Source of the DNA: Nematostella vectensis
Lineage: Eukaryota > Cnidaria > Anthozoa > Actiniaria > Edwardsiidae
Assembly: GCF_932526225.1 (NCBI RefSeq)
Contig: NC_064048.1
Location: 4,596,437-4,660,436, forward strand
Reading direction: 5' to 3'
DNA: 64,000 nucleotides
The notes beneath the pieces were generated by a model that saw nothing but the letters and a program-made list of their open reading frames with translations, did no database searches and was not told the origin of the DNA. A program made the translations under genes and the position numbers. Positions 52,001-61,200 of this stretch are shown here, in pieces (the stretch's first letter is position 1; each line of letters opens with the position of its first letter).

Positions 52001-55000
52001 AGAAGCGCATGGATAAAAAGCAAAAAAAATAAATAAATAAATAAAATAAGAAATAGAAATAACATTAACACTTTTCCCTAGCAGCTCATTTATGGCCGTC
52101 ATTACCCACTTCTTCGTGTAGATTTGGCTTTCGGCTCAGGTAGATGTCATGGGCTTGCATACAGAATTATCGTCACCAACAGGAACGGTGATGCTAATCG
52201 TGTGGACGATTTTACCGCAGCTTTCCACATCAGCCGATTTCAGCGCAGCTTTTCCAGCAATCATATCTTCGATTCGTCTATTGTGTCCATCGTGTCACAA
52301 CCGCTTTCCCTCGGGCACTTGCTCAACATTTAAATAAATGTTTTTCAGTGTATAGTCTTGAAAAAGTTTTGCAAAAACTTGCAAAATCAAACAAACTCAA
52401 ACTAATGATGATAACTACATGACTTGCTTGATTATCTTTCTAAATACCCGTAAAGATAGCTAAAAACCTGTGGATTTTGCCCAAAACAGATAAGCTATAT
52501 CAGATAACGTTGATTTTTATCCAGATCGTGTAGAAATATATATTTCTTATCATTTTTAGTGGTATAAATTAGATTTTTTACAGTATGTGTATTTTTCGTG
52601 ATTTTCATGATTTGGGATCCCTGTGGTTTTTCATACAAGCCTTGTATGGAGAAAATTCGATGCGTTTTTTTCGGAGTGTTTGCGTGCTCTGACTTTTTTT
52701 TAGACTTTTAGTATGTTAAAGGGAGACTTAATAAAGGGAGACTTAATTAATACAAAAACTTTGAAAAACCTTGTGTTGCAATTAGTCCGATCTTAAATAA
52801 GCCGTAGATTGATTGGACTATTAATTCTGGTAATGCTTGGCTTCTATCACCACAGGAATCCCATCTCGATTAGACCTTTCACAATCAAATTATTTAATGT
52901 TCCAGCTGTATTATATCGGCGAAAGCAAAGAGCAAAAAATATTCGCAACCTTGGCTCCTGGCGAAACTCAAAGAATCAATACATATTCGGGGCACAAGTG
53001 GCATGCCTTCGATTACGACTCGGAGAAGCCGATATGGTTGAACGGTGGTGTCGTGTACGTGGCTCAAAAGAGTTCTAGAGCAGACCGCCTCACTGTTCTC
53101 GTCACTATACCACGTGAGTATGTCTTAGCAAGCAGTCTTCCAATTGCGCGTGCATATTTTTCTTGAATCAGGTTTCTGACTCCGACTTATTCATCTCCCC
53201 TCTAACCCCGCACGCGTGGGTCTACTCTGTTATTCTCCAGGGTTAATGGTCCGCCCCTCTAATTCCTCAGGGGCAAGGATCCGCCCCTCTAATTCCACAG
53301 GGGCAATGGTCCGCCCCTCTAATTCCACAGGGGTAATGGTCCGCCCCTCTTATTCCCCATGGGCAAGGGTCCGCCCCTCTTATTCCCCAGGGGCGATGGT
53401 CCGCCCCTCTTACTCCCCAGGGGTAATGGTCCGCCCCTCTTATTTCACTTGGACAATGGTCCGCCCCTCTTATTCCCCAGGGGCAATGGTCCGCCCCTCT
53501 TATTCCTCAGGGGCAAGGGTCCGCCCCTCTTATTCTCCAGGGGCAAGGGTCCGCCCCTCTTATTCTCCAGGGGCAAGGGTCCGCCCCTCTTATTCTGCAG
53601 GGGCAATGGTCGCCCCTCTTATTCCCCAGGGGAAAGGGTCCGCCCCTCTAATTCCCCAGGGGAAATGGTCCGCCCCTCTAATTCCCCAGGGACAAGGGTG
53701 GTGTTAAGGATGCGATGCTTCCCAAAGTCAGTTTCCGTTCTAGTAGATCTAACTCCTACTGTTTCCGTAGCTTTTTTGCGCCTCCCGGAGATCGATGTCT
53801 TCCCTGAACTCCTTGATAAGCCACCCAAATACATAGAGGTCATGGTAGCCGCAGACACGACGGTCGTGAAGCATCATGGGAAGCATCGCGTGGAACGTTA
53901 TATACTGACGCTCATGAATATTGTAAGTGCGGTACATGTGCGTTCCACCCAGAGAAATACCATGTAGACATCTGTTGCGAGTTTATCCGTGTTGCGTTTA
54001 GTACAAACACAACGCTTTTCTGTATTTCAATCGTAACATGTTTTCTCTGACTGTTATCGTTTCTAAACTATGTCAGTCGTTGTCACGTTACTTCGTCTGC
54101 CAATCCATTATTATTACTGTTTACATTTATAGCTTGATTCTGATTCTGTTTTTACCTTCGGAAACAATATTTGAGTAAAATGATATGTGAATTATTGGTT
54201 GAATTTATAACGACGTCATCTTGTTAATTTTATATTGTTTTTCCTTTTCAGGTTTCTCGTATTTTCCAGCACAAATCAATAGGAGTAAAGATCTACTTTG
54301 TGATCGTCCGATTAATGATTCTGGAAGAAGATCCGGTAAGGAGCATATATATAGAACTTTCATAGGGGCTGATGAGTGTGTGTGTGTGGGGGGGATGCCA
54401 CGTTATCACGTGATCTGACAATTTTTCAAGAAAGAAAAACAACAACATCGATCTTCTTAGGAGTTGGATTTGTTGGCCGTCAGGCCAAAGGGGTTAGGGT
54501 GATCCAACCAGAAACCAAGCTTTACTCCTCGCTCATTCTGTCAACAGAAGCACGTCAAGATCACACGGAGCCCAATGGACAGCTTACTGCGCGTGTGTTA
54601 CTGGGGACACAAGATGAGAACGGGATGGGATAAGACTTCCAAAACCTTTTACGATCAGACTGTGTATCTTACCAAGTATGTTTTATCTCATTTCAGGGAA
54701 ACCTCGATACTTTCGATTTCTTTAGTCGAGAAAAGTATACTGACTTCTTTGTTTTCCTTTTAGGAAAGATTTTGGACCATCTGGTAAGTAAATATCATCT
54801 TCAACGTTTAAAATCTCTATCATCATCATCATCATCATCATCATTAACTCTATCATCATCATCATCACCATAAAAATATTTAACATCATCATCATTATCA
54901 TCATCATCATCATCATTAACTCTATCATCATCATCGTCATCACCATAAAAATATCTAACACCATCATTATTATCATCATCATCATCATCACCATCAACAC

Positions 55001-55173
55001 CATCAGTATCATACACAGCAATATCATCATCACTATGGTCATCTTTATTATTATCACTATCATTATTCCAATCAGCGTTATTGTTATCATCATCGTGATA
55101 AAATATGTACAGAGTAAAGATTTGACTGCGTACCGCCAACACATGTAATCATCATCATCATCATCATCATCAT

Positions 55174-55238
<65 letters not shown>

Positions 55239-58200
55239 GCATTAACGTTGCCAGCATTATATCCACCACCACTAGTGTCCTTATTACAATAATCATCAGT
55301 TGCATGTAAGCATCATCACCAATACCATTATCATCGTATCATCATCATCTTAGTAATCATCATCATCTTGTCATCATCATCATCATCATCATCTTAGTAA
55401 TCATCATCATCTTGTCATCATCATCATCATCATCATCTTAGTAATCATCATCATCATCATCTTGTCATCATCATTATCTTAGTAATCATCATCATCTTGT
55501 CATCATCATCATCGTCCTGACCACCACCAAAAACTAGATCAATGACGTCATCAAAATATCGAGAATCACCACAATGGCAACCATCACCACCACCATTAAA
55601 ACAATTTACTGTAAACACTGTTTTAGCAGTTTTTACCTGTTTCCCCAGGCTATGCGCCAGTGTCTAGCGTGTGTACGCGGACTCGAAGCTGTACCCTTAA
55701 CGATGAGGACGGATTCACATCAAGCTTTATCATTGCGCACGAAACTGGCCACACGTGAGTAACGCGTTGTTACCGATCAGTATGTCACACAACGCTATAG
55801 TTATTAGTGTTTGTTACTCTGTCATGTACGTCATTTTGTCACGCTCTGTCGTTCATCAGTATGTCACACAACGCATATCATTCTGTCACATACGGTTTTT
55901 TATCACGCTTTGTCGTACATCAGTATGTCACAAAATGCTTAAGATTTAAAGTATATGTTAGTCTGTCACGTACGTCATTTTGTCACGTTTGGCACACATC
56001 ATTATGTCACACAACGCTTAATATTTCAAGCGTATGTTTGTCTGTCACGTACGTCATTTTGACACGTTCGACACACATCAGGATGTCACACAACGCTATA
56101 GATTGTTTGTGTACACCACTTTGTCACTGTCACGCTGTAGACAATACTGTGCCAAACAAACAGCAGCATGTCACACAACCTTATAGGATTTTTAAAAGTG
56201 TAAGTTATTCTGTCACGTAAGTCATTCTGTCACGTAAATCACTCTGTTACTCTTTAGGCAATTCTGTCACACAACAAAGTCACGCTGTCACATCAGCCAT
56301 TTTGTCACGCTGTAGCAAATGATGTGCCATACAACAGTGGATCACATGAGGCTTGCAATTCTAGGTTTCATGAAACGTTATTGTATGTTGCAGCTGTAAC
56401 GTAATGATTCCCTTTCAGACTAGGAATGGAACACGACGGGTTAAACAATGACTGCATCAAAGATCGTATCAAAGGCAGCATCATGGCCCCGCTAGTACGA
56501 TCCAAGTTTGACCGGTTTTACTGGTCGCCTTGTAGCCGGAAAGAGCTTGTACAGAACTATGAGTAAGAAATGACCTCGTTAAAGCGATCCAAGTTTGACC
56601 GACTTTACTGGTCGCCTTGAATCAGAAAATAGATTGTATAGAAGAACTATGAGAACTAGTAAAGAATTACCTAAGAATTACCTAAGTTTGACTCGGCTTA
56701 GATTGAATTACTCGTCTTTTTCTCTAACTACCCTTGTTGACATCCTCTTCCTAGCTTTCCCAAACATTCCTTGGTCTATCCCCTTCTTCGGAGCAAAGTC
56801 TTTCTGGTCATGCCACATAGTTTTTCTACAGCTTGTCTGTAGTCGTACCATATTGGGGTCATAGTGATTTTGTATTATTGTAGCCGTCTGTGGTGCTTGG
56901 ATGACGTTCCGTTTGACTTCAACACGACCTTCATGGGCAAGCTTGCAGGTCAGGAGTACGACAGAGATGAGCAGTGTAGAATGGACTTTGGCGGCGGATT
57001 CAAGGCTTGCACGGCGGTAAGAACCAGTTACAAACTACGGCCTTCCAGATACTCAGCCTTATTCTCAAGAGGTTGGGGAGGAATACCCTATCCTCTAATA
57101 TTTCTACCCAATAGATCATTTATTAAACAACTAATAAAACCACACCTTATAGCAAACAATCGTAGACAATTCTTCCTTTGCTAAAAAGAAAAAAAATGAC
57201 GAATAATTCGGCCATTCCTTGCATTCTGTATTTTGTAAGGGGCTGAGGATATTCCAGTGCTATCATATTTGAAATATGTGAATACGCTATTATCAAATAC
57301 CATACAAAAAGTACATTTATACTGCCATATTTGTTTTTCATCAGACGTCGCTCTGAACACGGAGATAACTCTGCGTCGGGCCCTTAACAATGTCAATCAC
57401 CCTCTCCTTTGTTATTGATTATCATCTTGAAAATACAGAGGTTTATTTGCCAGGAAACCTCAAAATGACAATCTAGGAATGAAGTCTGATATGTAATTGG
57501 CTATATTTGATTGAAAATATCGAATAAGCCGATGGAAATGGATGCTTTGTGTGAATCGCTATTGAGCGTGAGTAAAAAATGGCGGCGTGATTAGCCTTCT
57601 TTGATGTGTTTTCTTTTCGTTGGTGCAGCATACCGGTGATCCATGCCGTCAGCTGTGGTGTGATGACTTCTCCTATGGCAGCTACTGCCGCACTAGACGC
57701 ACCCCTCCCCTAGAAGGGACTTCCTGTGGACGCAACAAGGTAATCGGCGAGGCGACTGGTGAGGAAAACCGACTAACTCAACTTTAAAGGACTTAAACAA
57801 TAGGCGCTCTCTGATGTTGAGTAACTTTTCCTATTTTTTCTCACTTTCTTTTAATCTTTGTCTTTATCACTTTCGCGTGTCTTATCGCCATTACACCCTG
57901 AGCTCTATAGCCCTAGTAAATAAGGAAAAACATAAATCAACTTTTTTTTATAAAAGTAGCTGGCGCTCGAAAAATAGTAGCTGGCGGTTCTGCCGACCGC
58001 CGGACCTAAATGAAACCCCTGCTACCTAACCACGTGACACGGCCGAAACCGAATTCCCAAAAAAGATTCGGCTTTGAAAATTCTCCACGTTTCCTTACCA
58101 GTCTCCCTTACATGGGCTTGTACGGCAATTGGCTAGTTTTGATTAAAAACTAGAGAGAAAGAAAAATAAAGAGTAAAATCCCAAATGAAAAACATATGCA

Positions 58201-61200
58201 AATGCCTGAGGTTTTGTTTTTGGTATGACTGGAAAAAATTTCTTGTACAATTGGCTCCCCCAGCCCGACGAATCAGTTTCTCTAACTATCTAGTGTTTTT
58301 TTTTTTCTTTCATGTGTACAACCATGTAGCCATAAAAGGCTACAAGTCGAGCGTTAGCAATATAGAAAATTGAATTCCCGTCTTTCCATCTCGGCCGGTT
58401 ATTTTACAAACCGTGGCCCACGGAAAACTCATGTAGCAGCCCCTATTAAAAGTCATTCGTTTATCTTTTAGTGGTGTCGCATGGGCTATTGTGTTGTCAT
58501 CAAGAAGGACGGCTCATTCGAGATCCCGACCCCAAAGCCCACCCCGAAACCCATACACGGAAACTGGAGCGGCTGGAGTCCCTATGGCGCGTGTTCGCTG
58601 ACCTGTGGTACCGGCGTCCGTTATCGAGCACGAGCGTGCATCAACCCAAAGTAAGTTCAAACCTAAGCAAAAACGATTGCATTCGGAGAAATCTTGTGTT
58701 TTTAACTCCAATACTCATTGTGTATCAAATACATAAGCAAATAAGCGTAAATAGGGACAAATCCAGGATAGAAATCTGTTGCATTCTTGTTTACGTAACT
58801 TTAAACATTGACGTGGCTTTAAAAGACCAGTATTTGGCCATTTATTGGTTACCCATGAATCACTGCGGGTAACAATCCATGGATTCTCGCGTCCAGCCTT
58901 AATTGAAATACGTGTTAAAGGCATGGTACCACAGCAAAAAAAAGGTCGGGGGGGGGGGTTGTTAGCCGGCTCAATAAAGACAATGGGGGTGCAGGTCGAC
59001 AATGACTTTAAGAATCGAATAGCTTGGGATCAGGCCGAAACGAGAAGGAAGGGGGATGTAATAGGCGTAGTAAGAACGGTAGGAAGAAAGGGGAAACGGT
59101 GGAGATGGGATCAGTGTTTATTATTGAATTATAATGACTGCCTGTTTTTTATTCCAGGCCGCAGCACGGAGGTCTTCCCTGCCAAGGATCTTCTTACGAG
59201 ATCAATCTATGTAACACTCAGGTAGGGGGTGGCTATTATGATGAGGGAAAAAAAAACACCTGCTGCAGTCAAATAGTTTAGTCGAAACCCGATTATCCGA
59301 ACCTCCAAAGATAATAAAAAAATAGTTAAAGTTGTATGAGCTTTGATCCGTCGGGAGATAGCAAGTGCATTATTATTGCACCCTCTGGAAAATGTCAAAT
59401 TTGTCAAACCAGAGTCAAATCATGTTAATAGGGAATTTGGACAAAGGTATTTCTAGGATCAAATTGACGTCACGACTACGTCACGAGGATGATAGAACTG
59501 TAGGATTCTAGCTTGAGGGGTAATCTTGCTATTTCTTCTTTGCCTCAGAAATGTATAGGTCTACAACCATCATTTAATCAAGAGAGAGACCGACAGTGCT
59601 GGAGCCGAGGCGCGACTGACGATGAGAAGGACTGGGCACTACACAACATCTACAAGTGTAAGCCCTGTTTTTTTTTATGATAGAACCGTCAGACTGAGTT
59701 TAAGAACATCAGAGATAAGAACGTCAGACTGAGTTTAAATTCTAAGAACATGCTATGAACGTGTCGAGGCTCAGATAGCAGTAATTTTGAAATATAATTA
59801 AGTTCAAAATCAAGACTTTTGATATTTTTACTTTTTTATTATTTGTTTTCAAGAAATATTAAAATTTGAAATTAGAAATTATTAAATGACTTCATTGCAA
59901 TTTGCAAAAAAAGTTAGATAATATAAGGACATCGATAAGAACATTTTCAACCTTGCTAAAAAATGAAAACGACCCTCAAAGAATTCAATGAAAATTCCAC
60001 ATTTATCAGATAAGTGATAAACAGTTCCATGTGTTTTCTAATGATGGAAAGATTATAGTATGAAAAGGATGAGAACAATAACAAACATTTTTTATTAATT
60101 TTGCTTATTGAACTCGCGGTGATTGTGTGAATGACGGATCCCTTGGTATTTATACTAAGATTCGTCATTACCCAAAACAACGAGATGATGGGTTGTCCTG
60201 TTTAAAATGCTATTTCGACAATCCCGCTTAACCCGCCATCCTATTTTCCAGTAAGCTTGGACTGTGATTTTGAGACGGATCTCTGTGACTGGACAAACTC
60301 AAAAGATGACCACTTTGAATGGACGGCGTACTCTGGCAAGACGCCATCGTCCGGAACAGGCCCCTCGTATGATCACACAAAGGGCCCGGACGGGAAAGGT
60401 ATAGGATGGATAAGGAACATATTTATGCCCCCCCCCCCCCCCCCCCCCCGACTTGGTTCATTTGTATTTGGAACGGTACATGGAAAGAGCGTCCTAGGCC
60501 AAATATTCTTGTAGCTTTATATTGGGCACGGGACCAGGTGGTTCCGCTAACCTACTTAAAGCCCATGTTGCAGGATGCAATTTTACTTGCAACTTTCAAC
60601 ACAATTTGTGTTGCCTTGTAAGTTGCAAGAAAAGTAGAATTGATTTCTTTTCGGATCATTGCGAGAAAAGTTATCCTGTGTATCATGTATCTGTAGCAGG
60701 CGTTTTTTTATTCGTCAGCCTGTTGTATTACGAGTTGCAGGAAAAATCACCTTGTGTAACGTGGCTCTGAATTGTTTTGCCAAAAAAAACACCACAGTAG
60801 ACGGAACAATGGACGATTTACATTTAGAGACTACGGGAATTTTGAAAGGCAAATTCAAGCAAAATAAACACAGAAATGGCTGCGCCCGTCACGCCGGAGA
60901 GCGACGAGAAAATATAAACTTTCATGTTTTGGACAAAGAAACGTTCTGACTTGTTGACAAGCGCTGAATAATTTGCTTTTTGTTGTTATTTCGCCGCTCA
61001 AAGCGGAAGCGTGCGCGAATTTGCCACCTAAAAAATCACGTGATCGGATAGTGTTAGTCGCTACGAGCTATCGTTGTCTTTCGTTGAAGCTCAAGTCATA
61101 AGAAGCATAGCTTAATTCCAGCGAAAAAGATTCGAGTAACTCAACTAGCTCAATATCCATGCAAAACCTTTATTTTCTTTGTGCAGGAACCTATCTTTAC

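Larger units (their letters stand above)
53771..57016 (+). other. Metalloprotease domain exons 9 to 15
   Basis: Reprolysin/ADAMTS catalytic domain: [18 protein letters not shown], then [18 protein letters not shown], then [12 protein letters not shown], then [20 protein letters not shown], then [20 protein letters not shown] and the rest of the zinc site, Met-turn SIMAP and WSPCSRKEL. Exon 12 (54764-54783) is a 20-nt micro-exon coding KDFGPS. It is needed to keep frame and motif. Exon 15 adds the start of the disintegrin-like region ([15 protein letters not shown]). All ligands needed for activity are present. Confidence 0.9.

Noticed and set aside
53215-53700. CRISPR-like regular repeats
   Set aside because: Units are contiguous with no spacers, and the DNA is clearly animal.
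53216-53967. 202-aa and 163-aa Arg/Pro/Ser repeat proteins
   Set aside because: A 30-bp minisatellite keeps frames open. The real coding part is only exon 9 (53771-53922) in the metalloprotease frame.
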